From JAUPKT01 sp964427855 (GTDB lineage: Bacteria; Desulfobacterota; Desulfomonilia; Desulfomonilales; Desulfomonilaceae), in contig CAYRVH010000032.1 in NCBI GenBank assembly GCA_964427855.1, positions 1 through 43,131 on the forward strand: a stretch of DNA of 43,131 bases, given 5' to 3'. This document shows positions 26,701 through 35,076 of the stretch, piece after piece (the stretch's first letter is position 1; every line of letters begins with the position of its first letter). Made by a program: the position numbers and the translations under genes. Below the pieces are notes generated by a model. The model was not told where the DNA came from. It saw only the letters and a list, made by a program, of their open reading frames with translations, and did no database searches.

Positions 26701-27042
26701 ATGATACCCGTATGCATAACGAATCTGTTCAAGCTGCTGCCGTACGGCTGACCTGAGCGCGGTGTCGTCCGGATTTCTCAGCAATTCCCGCACCGCTCTG
26801 GAGAAAAAAGGGCTGTTTGCAAGCATTCGAAGGCCCGCGATGCGCTCCCTCCTCCAATTCTGAATTTGATCAGCCTTCAGGTGCGCCACGGCATGAAGCT
26901 GGTCATGGGCCTGTTTCCACAAGGCTCGAGCCTCGACTCTGTAGTAAAGGAATGCAAGCGCGGCGAACGCGACCGCAATGGCCAGAAATGAAAGCACCCA
27001 TGGCCATTTTTTCGTGGAGGCATACCTCAAGGAGGCGGCCAT
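23713..27042 (-). CDS. Membrane hybrid histidine kinase, three PAS domains and receiver
   Basis: A 1109-residue protein. The start at 27042 follows AAGGAG; the longer frame to 27120 lacks one. Order: membrane helix (about residues 14-33), periplasmic sensor of about 280 residues (Cache-like), second helix (GAAVLFTLVLFMLSGSLMG), PAS domains beginning near SIADAVITTDTQGR, DISAEIVLALDPQGK and AISHPTIIIDQKHS, HisKA with GGLAHDFNNILQ, HATPase (G1 DTGVGMD, G2 GTGLGLSVVYG) and a C-terminal receiver (LLVDDEPAVRD, phospho-acceptor in LVILDLIMPEMGG, Lys in DFIQKPFD). The third PAS domain has Cys residues (GTKCYEIFHN and PSDCPAE), as in some PAS domains of anaerobes. The signal is unknown. The next gene beyond its start is across the putative origin. 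Confidence 0.93.
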   Translation of the reverse strand: MAASLRYASTKKWPWVLSFLAIAVAFAALAFLYYRVEARALWKQAHDQLHAVAHLKADQIQNWRRERIAGLRMLANSPFFSRAVRELLRNPDDTALRSAVRQQLEQIRYAYGYHDALLLNDDMRIMVSLTQDPHLLAPEAQGTIEDALKNNRIAFGDFYRCSLCGGVHIDVAAPLTDDQGRPLAVVLFRIDPDAELYPVIQSWPVPSKTAETLLVRKEGDHVLFLNELRHRNLPALTLSIPMTRTDVAAVQAFGGEYRFLEAKDYRGVEVFADFHPIPGSPWVMIAKVDKDEILSELRYRTGAAVLFTLVLFMLSGSLMGLLFVRRQRMIYQRLYASEKQASEAKDEYVTTLQSIADAVITTDTQGRVRYLNPVAESLTGWTASESLGRPLPEIFHILPEKNGQPVQNPVEQVFEKGSPEGLSNETVLISKHGIRYPLQGSAAPIKDETGVIIGAALTFRDQTERRALLNALKQSKERAELYLDISAEIVLALDPQGKIVLINNSGCQLLGYQREDLLGKDWFKTCVSEADRGPAREVFDTLVSGIEEAVGGFECVVLRKDGSQRTVIWRYTTLKDAQGRPTGILSSGADITDCHKAEEAVRRARQDWEDIFQAISHPTIIIDQKHSILNANRAILKRVGKSAEDLQGTKCYEIFHNSSEPPSDCPAEVLIRSGIATTVEMEMEALGGHFLVSCTPILDDAGRLSKVIHIATDITDRKRMEEEREALRAQLVQAQKMEAVGTLAGGLAHDFNNILQVTLGYAELLLMDKAFPDAYRTHIRMISESSKRGSDLAKRLLVFSRKTKVELRPLDLNECISETRKILERTIPKMVSIELFLEDALPSIMADPTELEQVLVNLAINARDAMPDGGRLTFETRRILLDEEYARTHYDCTPGQYVLLMVSDTGVGMDKATLNRIYEPFFTTKESGKGTGLGLSVVYGIVKQHGARIGCYSELGKGTTFKIYFPLADAPVEEAMSEEGPVVGGTETILLVDDEPAVRDLGRRLLSNAGYEVLLATNGREALDIYRAHRDTIALVILDLIMPEMGGKQCMRELLAINESLKIMITSGHAANGVSQEAMDLGAKDFIQKPFDVRRVLRQVRAVLDAPAA

Positions 27043-27366
27043 ACCTCGGTTCTCCTTTCGTCTGACAGGAGGGCTGACAGCGCGCCTCGATCCGTATGTG
27101 CGGAGCCTTGCTCGCAGCACACGGTGATGGCAACCCTTATGTGCTTACATAACCTCTGCCAGCCTCTGCTGTCCAGGTGTTTCCCTCAAAGAATGTAGCA
27201 AAGAGTGGAAGTTGGAGAAACGGCACCCCTTCTTGGTGTTTGTTGGGCAGTAAGCCATGTTCTGACCAGCGAAGGATTGCCTTGGCGCCCCCAGAGAGGG
27301 CATAAGGGGTCTCGTAAGCAGCCGCGAATTCGATGTCATGGTCATCGTTTCGAGCTCTTTTCCCCT

Positions 27367-27495
27367 GTCATTTCGCGCGAAGCAAGAAATCTTTTCCCAC
27401 TGCCGAAAATTTTTCAGTCGCAAGGATCCTTCGACATGACATCCATGTCGCGAGGCGTTTCACTTTCGCTCGAGGCCTCACTCCTTCCAAATGAC
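27367..27495. repeat. Possible degenerate intergenic repeat
   Basis: The block opens with GTCATTTCGCGCGAAGCAAG and closes with CCAAATGAC, so its ends are 7-base inverted repeats (GTCATTT/AAATGAC). Such GTCATTTCG-GCGAAGC sequences are common small intergenic repeats in bacteria. There is only one copy in the window, so this is tentative. Confidence 0.3.
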
Positions 27496-27829
27496 AAGAT
27501 GTTGGCTCCCCTGGTGCAGCAGCCGCTTTGAAAAGTACCCACTTGCTCGATGATGCGGACCTGATTCTGATGGAAATCTCCACAACCGCTATAATTCATC
27601 CTTCTTCACAATCCTATCTTGCACGGTCGATATCGCCTTTGCGAGACCTATCCCCATTTTTGTATTCAAAAAGAACAACACAGCCGTAACCATCCCTCCG
27701 TGAATCGACAACCACCCATCAATTTTTTTAAGGGGGCACGTACTTCTGCCAGGCGCCAACACCTATCTCTCGCGGTGTAGAGCGCGTATTTCACGGATGG
27801 AAAAGAGGTTCTAACCGTAACGACAGGCG

Positions 27830-28170
27830 CCGTAAGTTATCAACAGTTGTGAATAGACTCAGGGGCTTTTAACGCGGGTTTTCACTGATCCTTGTCATTT
27901 CCGGTAGTTATGTAACCACTTGTTTTTATAATATTATCTGTCGCTGTCCTCTATGGGTACAAAACGCATAACTGCTGAGAACCAAGCCTTCTTTGAAAGT
28001 TATCCACAGGGTTACTCGCCGATTATCCACAGATTTTGTGGATAAGTCCAGGGAGGCGGACGACACAACAACAGACGACGAAAATCAATGATATCAAGTG
28101 GTGAATCATGCGCGTTTTTTCGCTACCTGCTGTAAGCCGCGCAATAGCTTGCAAATCGTGGATAACTATG
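27830..28170. other. Candidate replication origin (oriC) with DnaA-box cluster
   Basis: Five DnaA-box-like 9-mers lie in 330 bases of a 1.1-kb gene-free gap. Perfect TTATCCACA occurs at 28000-28008 and 28023-28031 on the plus strand and at 28037-28045 on the minus strand. One-mismatch boxes are TTATCAACA at 27837-27845 (plus) and TTATCCACG at 28157-28165 (minus); a weaker one is at 27848-27856 (minus). An AT-rich tract (27921-27939, TTTTTATAATATTAT) between the first and the central boxes could be the unwinding element. Genes on the left all read leftwards and those immediately right read rightwards, as expected at an origin. No dnaA gene is nearby. The rest of the gap (27121-27829) shows no gene. 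Confidence 0.75.
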
Positions 28171-28230
28171 CTTTGACTAGAGTCGTGGAGACAATCCAAA
28201 ACGAAAGACCCCTCTCACAGAGGTCGCCTC

Positions 28231-29682
28231 GTGCTTAACCCACTGCAATTCCTGCGAGAGTTGGTCGAATCCCTTCGGATCACCAACATTGTCGATATCG
28301 GTATCATAACCAGTTTGATTTATTTTGTGCTTGTGTGGTTCCGAGGTACGAGGGCGTTCAAGATACTGACCACATTGCTCGGAATCGGGGTTGTCTATGT
28401 GGTAGCCAATTACCTGGGCCTCATTCTTACCTCCATACTGTTTCAGTATCTCTGGGCCGTCATCATTGTGGTAGTGGTGATCGTGTTTCAGCCTGAGATA
28501 CGGGAGATGCTGGATCGAGCTTCTCCTATCCGTTTCCTCGGTATATCATCGGCGGGCAAGATTAGCGAAGATGTGATTTCGGAAACGGTCCGAGCCGCAT
28601 GGGACCTGTCGCGGAACAAGGTGGGCGCTCTCATCGTATTCATCCGGGCAGATCACCTGGATAATCTGGTTTTGACGGGCAAGATTCTAGACAGCGTTCT
28701 GTCAGCAGAGGCTTTGATGATGATATTCCAAAAGAGTTCGCCGCTGCATGACGGAGCAGTGCTGGTGAAAAACAATCGGATACAGGCGGCGAGCTGCATT
28801 CTGCCGTTGTCGAGAAATGAGACACTCAGCACCCGCTATGGAACTCGCCACCGGGCTGCGTTAGGGCTGGCGGAAAGGTCTGACGCTGTGTGCGTGGTGG
28901 TATCGGAGGAGTCCGGACGGGTATCCCTCGCAGTGGCGGGAAACATCACGTCTTATGGGCAGAAGGCAGAGTTCGAACAGTCGTTGGAGAGACTCCTTAC
29001 CGTTGAGTCGCACTCATTGGAACCCGGTTTCTGGGAGCGGCTGAAAGACCTTTTGTGGTCAGATACTCGTCTGAAGATCCTATCGCTTTTTCTGTCACTC
29101 ATATTATGGATAGCTGTGGTGGGCCCAAAAAGTTCTGAATTGGGCATCTCAGTTCCCATTCAGTACACCAATCTCCCTGCTGGCATGGAGATAACCGGCA
29201 AATGGATGGACAAGATAGACGTACGGCTTAAGGGCCCAGAATCTGGACTCGCCAACCTCAAGCCAGGCGCCGTGCGGGCGGTCATAGATTTGAGTGGGGT
29301 GTTGCCCGGCCTCAATTACTATCGGATTACTAACAAGAATATCCAGGTACCGCCCGGGGTGACCATCTCAGACATAAGACCATCTGATTTGCGTCTCCAT
29401 ATTGAAACGGCTCAAACCAAGAGGGTATCGGTGACGCCGACACTATCCGGCTCTCTGCCGGAGCGTACCATGGTGATTGTTACACCGACTGATGTGCGCA
29501 TACGGGCTGTTCAGGACGACCTGAAAAAGGTTGCCGCTGTCACCACAGATCCGGTGAACGTCGCGGAATTGATTGCCAAAGGGAAGGTGAAGGTTCCCGT
29601 GGTGGTAAAACCCGAGGGGCTCAAGATAGAATTGGTGGAGCCGCAGGAGGTCACCCTAAGCCTGAAACAGGAACAGCCATGA
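28231..29682 (+). CDS. cdaA: Diadenylate cyclase CdaA fused to YbbR (CdaR-like) domains
   Basis: A 483-residue membrane protein starting with GTG after an AGAGG site. Three membrane helices (about residues 20-35, 46-62 and 68-86) precede the DisA-N cyclase domain (about 100-255) with the catalytic DGA (174-176, in LHDGAVLV) and RHR (206-208, in GTRHRAALGLAE) motifs. This makes c-di-AMP from two ATP. A further membrane helix (ILSLFLSLILWIAVV, about 283-298) then leads to about 185 residues of YbbR repeats (LPAGMEITG, VDVRLKGP-type segments), as in CdaR. In Firmicutes CdaA and CdaR are separate genes; here they are one chain. The next gene overlaps it by four bases (ATGA). Confidence 0.93.
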   Translation: MLNPLQFLRELVESLRITNIVDIGIITSLIYFVLVWFRGTRAFKILTTLLGIGVVYVVANYLGLILTSILFQYLWAVIIVVVVIVFQPEIREMLDRASPIRFLGISSAGKISEDVISETVRAAWDLSRNKVGALIVFIRADHLDNLVLTGKILDSVLSAEALMMIFQKSSPLHDGAVLVKNNRIQAASCILPLSRNETLSTRYGTRHRAALGLAERSDAVCVVVSEESGRVSLAVAGNITSYGQKAEFEQSLERLLTVESHSLEPGFWERLKDLLWSDTRLKILSLFLSLILWIAVVGPKSSELGISVPIQYTNLPAGMEITGKWMDKIDVRLKGPESGLANLKPGAVRAVIDLSGVLPGLNYYRITNKNIQVPPGVTISDIRPSDLRLHIETAQTKRVSVTPTLSGSLPERTMVIVTPTDVRIRAVQDDLKKVAAVTTDPVNVAELIAKGKVKVPVVVKPEGLKIELVEPQEVTLSLKQEQP

Positions 29683-31179
29683 AAAGAGGGCAGCGCATGG
29701 TTCCGGAACCCGTGAGCGACAACGTCACCACCCTCGACCAGTTTATACAACTCACTGCAGAGGCGATGGAAGCCCAGTCAGTTGCGCTCTTCGTTGTTGA
29801 CGACACACGTCAATACCTTCAAGCCGCAGCCTATTTCAGTACGAGCGACAGATTCAAGGGCGACGCAGTCATTCCATTGGAATCGTCGTTATTAGGAAAT
29901 ATTTTCCGGAAGGCCGTTCCGTTGTATGAGACGTATTACACGGCCAATCCCAGAGAAACGGGGTTGTATGGTCATCGTGCAGTGGTGACTGCGTATGTCA
30001 CAGCGCCGGTGGGCTCTCGAGGGCTCCTTTGGGTTGATACAAAACGTGTACACGGTTTCTCCGCGAGGCATCTCCGCCTCGTATTGCAACTTGCCCGCAT
30101 CGCAGAAGCGATACCCTACATGGCCGACTTGAGCGAGCCAAAAGCGACCACGGCGGCTAAATCGGAGNNNNNNNNNNNNTTTTGAGAGCCTGTTTACCAC
30201 AGACGCCGGGGGACGCCTGCATGTGGGGCTTGTCTTGGACAATATGGTGCGCTGCCTGGTGGAGAAATGGCAGTTGGGCGGCGCGGTGATCGGCATAAAA
30301 GATCCACAGCGTGAACTCCTCAAGATAGCTTCCTGTGCAGGTTTTTCGCCCCTGATGGAAAGGGGCCGAATCGTGAGGATAAAGCAAGGCTGGGTAAATT
30401 GGGCGCTCGAAAACGACCGAATGGTCATCATAACGGGGCAGCGTTCGGGTGAAGGCCCTCTACCACTTTTTCATGCAGGGGAGAATTTAGGTTTTGAAGT
30501 AAAGGCGTTGGTGGTCGTACCGTGGTGTGAAATCGACGAGCTCAACCGAGGCGTCTTGGCGCTCGCGTCAAGGACATCGTCCCAGAGCCTGGAAGACGAT
30601 AGAAAAGTCTGGCTGTTCGTCGCCAGAATGGTGTCGATACTGCGAAGCGTGGCATCGCGCGACGCAGTGGTAAAGGGCATACGGATGTACGACAGCGAGT
30701 CCGGAGCGCTCAACGAAACAGGTTTCCACCAGCAGGTCAAAACAGCGTTCCTGCGAGCAAAGGAACGCAAGGGCGCTCTTTTTCTCCTCTTGTCAGAAAT
30801 CACCAACATGGAGGAATTGTACCTGAGCGTTGACCACATGCTTGTCAGAAGATTTATAGAGATGTATGTGGACAGACTTAAATTGCTGACCAAGCGACAG
30901 GCGATAATCGGAAAATTCAAGACCGGCGGCTTCGGCGTGGCGGTTGAGAATATGCCGTCGGACGAGGCGATCTCGATGGCCAAAAAAGCGGCATCGCTGA
31001 TGGAATCCGGCGTCGCTGTCGTGGACGGATATCAAATCCACTACCATGCCTGCTTTGCCTCTGCATCCTCCCCAACGGATGCGGGCGACTTGCGCGGCTT
31101 ATGGAGAAAGGCTAAGGAACGGCTCGCCCGAAGCGCATCCTTGGGCACGCAGCAAGGCATGGAATCATTTCAAACGTAA
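29679..31179 (+). CDS. GAF-GAF-degenerate GGDEF protein, interrupted by an N run
   Basis: Overlaps the cdaA stop by four bases (ATGA). The first part (to 30167) encodes a GAF domain (VALFVVDDTRQYLQAAAYF; LLGNIFRKAVPLYET; GLLWVDTKRVHGFS). After 12 N the plus-1 frame resumes at 30181 (FESLFTTDAGGRLHVGLVLD), giving a second GAF domain and then a GGDEF-like domain. In the latter the signature is replaced by FKTGGFGVAV, so it should not make c-di-GMP, though it might bind nucleotide. If the gap is not exactly 12 bases, the two parts form one protein of about 500 residues. As written the frames do not join. A role in controlling CdaA or in sensing is inferred from operon position only. Confidence 0.75.
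30168..30179. other. Assembly gap (12 N)
   Basis: Twelve undetermined bases inside the GAF/GGDEF gene. The upstream frame hits TGA four bases beyond the gap while a different frame carries the protein on, so the true gap length is probably not 12 (modulo 3). Confidence 0.95.
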
Positions 31180-31181
31180 CC

Positions 31182-31625
31182 ATGGATAATACCGATCGAA
31201 AACTGTTAAACGAAATACAGAGTAGGTTTCCCGTTGAGCCGCATCCCTATCGGGTGATAGGGAATCGCATTGGGATGGACGAGGCTGAGGTATTGGTTCG
31301 CGTGGCCAAGCTGAAAGCCGACGGAATCATCAGGCGCATCGGGGCGTCCATCGATTCGCGGCGGATCGGCTTCGTAAGTACCCTGCTTGCCGCTAAAGTG
31401 CCTCCGGACAAGTTCGAGTCTTTCGTACGTATCGTGAATTCATGTCCTGGGGTCACTCACAATTACGAACGGAAACACGAGGTGAATGTGTGGTTCACGC
31501 TCATCTCGCCATCTCAAGAAGAAAAGTTGCGGACAATCGAAAGGTTGTCCAAAGAAACTGGAATTGACATCCTGGAATTTCCCGCAAAACGCATCTTCAA
31601 AATTAGGGTGGATTTTCGTTTTTAG
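31182..31625 (+). CDS. ahbA: Siroheme decarboxylase-like (AhbA/AhbB) Lrp-family protein
   Basis: A 147-residue protein. The N-terminal 55 residues form an AsnC/Lrp-type winged helix (DRKLLNEIQSRFPV, PYRVIGNRIGMDEAEVLVRV, DGIIRRIGASIDSRRIGF). The C-terminal RAM-like domain holds PGVTHNYERKHEVNVWFTL, the region carrying the active-site His/Arg/Tyr in AhbA/AhbB and NirDHLG proteins. These enzymes decarboxylate siroheme to 12,18-didecarboxysiroheme in the alternative heme pathway of sulfate reducers and archaea. AhbA and AhbB usually work as a pair and only one is here, so A versus B is not settled, and an Lrp-type regulator remains possible. It begins two bases after the GAF/GGDEF gene. Confidence 0.8.
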   Translation: MDNTDRKLLNEIQSRFPVEPHPYRVIGNRIGMDEAEVLVRVAKLKADGIIRRIGASIDSRRIGFVSTLLAAKVPPDKFESFVRIVNSCPGVTHNYERKHEVNVWFTLISPSQEEKLRTIERLSKETGIDILEFPAKRIFKIRVDFRF

Positions 31626-31670
31626 GTTAAAGCGGAAAGTCTAGAGGTTCGGCGGATTCGACGAAGAGAG

Positions 31671-31729
31671 TTCGTGCGAGGCCCCTTTTCCAATTCCAGG
31701 GAGTAGGAAGCGAAAAAGGGCCTCGCGAA
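31671..31729. terminator. Large hairpin between convergent ahbA-like gene and glnA
   Basis: TTCGTGCGAGGCCCCTTTT at 31671-31689 pairs with AAAAAGGGCCTCGCGAA at 31713-31729, with small bulges. It lies between the stops of two convergent genes. The T-rich and A-rich ends of the arms would give a U run for either strand, so it probably acts as a bidirectional terminator. Confidence 0.6.
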
Positions 31730-31732
31730 GAA

Positions 31733-33145
31733 CTAGATATCAAAATACAGCGCAAACTCATAAGGATGGGGTCGCATTCTGATGGGATTGAGTTCTGCTT
31801 TGGTCTTGTACTCGATCCATTTTTCTATGGCATCAGCGGTAAAGACGTCTCCCCGCATGAGGAACTCATGATCATTCTCCAGGGCTTTGAGAGCCTCGGC
31901 CAGATCGCCAGGGGTCGAAGGCACGTCCTGCAATTCCTCGGGAGAAAGGGCGTAGATATCTTTGTCCAGCGGTTCTCCTGGGTCCATCTTGTTCTGAATG
32001 CCGTCGAGGACTGCCATGAGCAAGGCGCTAAATGCCAGATACCCATTACATGAGGGGTCCGGCGTCCGGTATTCGATCCTTTTTGACTTAGGAGATGGAC
32101 TGTACATAGGTATGCGACAGCATGCAGACCTGTTCCTGGAAGAATACGCCAAATTTACGGGCGCTTCGAAGCCCGGGACAAGCCTTTTGTATGAATTCGT
32201 GGTGGGGTTGCAAATTGCGCACAACGCAGGTGCGTGCTTGAGGATGCCACCAATAGCCCAGAGGGCCTCCTGTGATAACCCCGCATATTTATCGCCAGCG
32301 AAGATCGGTGTACTCCCATTCCACAAACTTATGTGTGTGTGCATGCCCGAGCCATTATCCTCAAACAGCGGCTTTGGCATGAATGTGACAGTCTTATTGT
32401 GTCGCTTCGCAACGTTTTTCAGAACGTATTTGAACCACATGAGTTGGTCGCCCATTCTCACGAGCGGCGCGTATTTCATGTCTATCTCGCCCTGGCCAGC
32501 GGTCGCCACTTCGTGGTGTTGAGCTTCTATGGTGATGCCAAGGTTTTCGAGAACCATCACCATTTCCGTTCGTATGTCTTGCAATGAGTCGCTCGGCGAT
32601 ACCGGAAAATATCCCTCTTTATGGCGAGGTTTGTATCCCAAGTTTGGGTTCTCTTCCCGACCGGTATTCCACCATCCTTCCACCGAGTCCACTTCGTGAA
32701 AACCATGATTTGATCCATAGCTGTATCGCACATCATCGAAGATGAAGAATTCAGCTTCAGGGCCGAAGTAGGCCGTGTCTCCTATTTTCGTATATTTGAG
32801 ATATGCCTCTGCCTTTTGAGCGATGTTCCTGGGATCCCTGCTGTATCGCTCCATTGTTACCGGATCTACGATGTTGCAGATGAGTGAAAGGGTCGGCGCT
32901 TCCATAAAAGGGTCCATGACCGCGGTGTGTGGGTCTGGTATCACCAACATGTCTGACGCATGGATTGGCTGCCACCCTCTAATGGAAGACCCATCGAACC
33001 CAAATCCAGACTCAAACGAATCCTCATCTAGCTCATGAAGTGGTACGCTGAAGTGCTGCCACATGCCCGGAAAATCCATAAACTTTAGATCCACCATGAC
33101 AGCGTCGTGTTTCTTTGCCAACTCAAGTACTTCTTTTGGCTCCAT
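31733..33145 (-). CDS. glnA: Glutamine synthetase, type I
   Basis: A 470-residue protein, the length of bacterial type I subunits (dodecamer). It converts glutamate, ammonia and ATP to glutamine. Visible landmarks are the N-terminal beta-grasp (PGMWQHFSVPL; FGFDGSSIRGWQPI), metal- and substrate-binding segments (FGPEAEFFIFDDV, HHEVATAGQGEID, FEDNGSGMHTHISLW), NRSACCRIPMYSP in the nucleotide region, and EYRTPDPSCNGYLAFSALLM. A Tyr in KDIYALSPEEL stands at the adenylylation loop site, so covalent control by GlnE is plausible. It lies downstream of glnB and amt on the same strand. AGAGGAAGTTGGA precedes the ATG. Confidence 0.97.
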   Translation of the reverse strand: MEPKEVLELAKKHDAVMVDLKFMDFPGMWQHFSVPLHELDEDSFESGFGFDGSSIRGWQPIHASDMLVIPDPHTAVMDPFMEAPTLSLICNIVDPVTMERYSRDPRNIAQKAEAYLKYTKIGDTAYFGPEAEFFIFDDVRYSYGSNHGFHEVDSVEGWWNTGREENPNLGYKPRHKEGYFPVSPSDSLQDIRTEMVMVLENLGITIEAQHHEVATAGQGEIDMKYAPLVRMGDQLMWFKYVLKNVAKRHNKTVTFMPKPLFEDNGSGMHTHISLWNGSTPIFAGDKYAGLSQEALWAIGGILKHAPALCAICNPTTNSYKRLVPGFEAPVNLAYSSRNRSACCRIPMYSPSPKSKRIEYRTPDPSCNGYLAFSALLMAVLDGIQNKMDPGEPLDKDIYALSPEELQDVPSTPGDLAEALKALENDHEFLMRGDVFTADAIEKWIEYKTKAELNPIRMRPHPYEFALYFDI

Positions 33146-33287
33146 TCCAACTTCCTCTCTGTTCTTCCTTTATTATCTCACCATATCCTGCAGCCTTTCT
33201 GGCTGCCTCGGCATCTCGCGGGCTGTGCCGGTGTGAACCAACAGCTACGGCCGCCGGCCTCACACGGACGCGGCAACCGACGTGACC

Positions 33288-33626
33288 TCAGAGCGCATCT
33301 GCATCCCGTTCGCCGGTCCTGATACGGACGACGGTTGCTATAGGCATCACAAAAATCTTCCCGTCTCCAATAGTCCCCGTGCGAGCTGCTGCGATAACCT
33401 TTTCGATAACCTGCTCTGTCAGGCCCGCTGGGACTACCATCTCAATCTTGATCTTCGGCAGAAAATCCACGAGGTATTCTGCTCCTCTGTATATCTCTTT
33501 GTGGCCTTTTTGCCTGCCAAAACCTTTTACTTCGGTGATCGTCATGCCCTGTACTCCGAGTGAGGTGAGGGCGCTTTTCACGTCATCCAGCTTGAACGGC
33601 TTGATTATTACTTCTATCTTGTTCAT
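33288..33626 (-). CDS. glnB: P-II nitrogen regulatory protein
   Basis: A 112-residue trimeric signal protein that senses 2-oxoglutarate, ATP and ADP. It starts MNKIEVIIKPFKLDDVKSAL and holds the T-loop GRQKGHKEIYRGAEYLVDF with the uridylylatable Tyr51, the B-loop (RTGTIGDGKIFV) and the C-loop end (RIRTGERD). These match GlnB/GlnK closely; the two cannot be separated by sequence alone, and linkage to both amt (GlnK-like) and glnA (GlnB-like) leaves it open. The gene lies 92 bases downstream of amt and 142 bases upstream of glnA. AGGAAGG precedes the ATG by about 9 bases. Confidence 0.96.
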   Translation of the reverse strand: MNKIEVIIKPFKLDDVKSALTSLGVQGMTITEVKGFGRQKGHKEIYRGAEYLVDFLPKIKIEMVVPAGLTEQVIEKVIAAARTGTIGDGKIFVMPIATVVRIRTGERDADAL

Positions 33627-33718
33627 CTCAAGGTACCTTCCTCATGATGTGGGGTAAATCAGCTATCTTGCGTGGTATGCTTATTCCGCTGTATTGAAGA
33701 CCTTTTGCGGCCTCGCGG

Positions 33719-34957
33719 TCAAAGTGTGTAGCCCGTCTCGCCGTGGCATGCTGTGTCAAGGCCGCTCACTTCTTCTTCCTCGGCGACCCTCAACCCCATG
33801 ACAGCCCTCACCACAAGCAGAATAACAGTACTGACGACAAAGGAAAACACCATGGTGGCAATGATGGCCACGAGCTGGGTCCACACCTGCCCTGGATTTC
33901 CGAAAAACAGACCATCAGATCCCGCAGGATTAATGGCCTGGGATGCGAACAGGCCAGTGGCGATGGCGCCCCATGCGCCTCCCACGCCATGGACGCCAAC
34001 GACGTCGAAAGAGTCATCGTAGCCAAGCGACCCTTTGGCCAGCACCGCCAGATAACAAAGGACTCCTGCGCCGATCCCTATAAATACAGAAGAAACGGGG
34101 CCGACAAAACCTGAGGCAGGCGTGATCGCCACAAGACCTGCCACCGCTCCTGACGCGACTCCGAGGGTGGTTGGCTTCCCGCTGACTATCCATTCGGTGA
34201 ATACCCACGCCAAAGCCGCAGTCGCCGTGGCCATGTGCGTTACCACGAAGGCCATGGATGCCCCTTCACCAGCGCTCAAAGCGCTCCCCGCATTGAAGCC
34301 GAACCAGCCAAACCACAACAAACCGGCCCCCAACAAGGTCAGTGTGAGATTATGAGGAATCATGGGGGTCGTCCCATAACCTTTTCGTTTGCCTAACATA
34401 ATACAGCACGCGAGCGCAGCTGCGCCTGCATTGATATGGACGACGGTACCGCCGGCAAAATCCATGGCCCCGAGACCAGACAACCAACCGCCAGGTCCCC
34501 ACACCCAGTGCGCCACAGGGCAATATACCACTGTGATCCAAAGGAGCATGAAGAGGATGTAGGAACTGAATTTCATCCTTTCCGCAAAAGCTCCGGATAT
34601 AAGAGCCGGGGTGATGATTGCGAACATGCACTGAAAGATCATGAATGTACTGCCGGGGATAGTCATGGTCTTCGAAGGATCGGCGAGGTTCGGGAAGTGC
34701 GCCGCCCCGATCCCTCGCAGTCCTACATAATCCAGCCCTCCCACCAACCCGCCGATGCTGTCTGGCGCAAAGGCAAGGCTGAAACCGTAAAAAAGCCAAA
34801 TCACAGAGGCAAGCCCCATCAAAAAAAAGCTGTGCATCATCGTGGAGAGCACGTTCTTCGAACGCGTCAACCCGCCGTAGAACATGGCCAAGGCTGGCGT
34901 CATAAGAAGTACGAGCGCTGACGAAACGAGTACCCATGCATTGTCAGTCGCGTTCAT
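33719..34957 (-). CDS. amt: Ammonium transporter
   Basis: A 412-residue Amt/Rh family channel with about eleven membrane helices. Conserved segments are the N-terminal ALVLLMTPALAMFYGGLTRSKNVLS, AHWVWGPGGWLSGLGAMDFAG with GGTVVHINAGAAALACC (pore His168-type), GLLWFGWFGFNAGSAL and DSFDVVGVHGVGGAWGAIATG (second pore His). The C-terminal tail (EEEEVSGLDTACHGETGYTL) resembles the P-II-contacting tail of AmtB. No signal peptide is evident. The neighbouring P-II gene fits the usual amt-glnK pairing. The sigma-54 promoter at 35077-35092 and a nearby activator gene suggest induction by nitrogen shortage. AAAGGAGGG precedes the start. Confidence 0.96.
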   Translation of the reverse strand: MNATDNAWVLVSSALVLLMTPALAMFYGGLTRSKNVLSTMMHSFFLMGLASVIWLFYGFSLAFAPDSIGGLVGGLDYVGLRGIGAAHFPNLADPSKTMTIPGSTFMIFQCMFAIITPALISGAFAERMKFSSYILFMLLWITVVYCPVAHWVWGPGGWLSGLGAMDFAGGTVVHINAGAAALACCIMLGKRKGYGTTPMIPHNLTLTLLGAGLLWFGWFGFNAGSALSAGEGASMAFVVTHMATATAALAWVFTEWIVSGKPTTLGVASGAVAGLVAITPASGFVGPVSSVFIGIGAGVLCYLAVLAKGSLGYDDSFDVVGVHGVGGAWGAIATGLFASQAINPAGSDGLFFGNPGQVWTQLVAIIATMVFSFVVSTVILLVVRAVMGLRVAEEEEVSGLDTACHGETGYTL

Positions 34958-35076
34958 TCTCCGGAAACCCTCCTTTCTCTATATGACTGATGCGCCCGTT
35001 CATGCTGAACAATGGTTGAGCATCGGGCGATCATCGGCCGATCTCATGCGCGTTACTCAGTCTTTGTCTAGGGATG

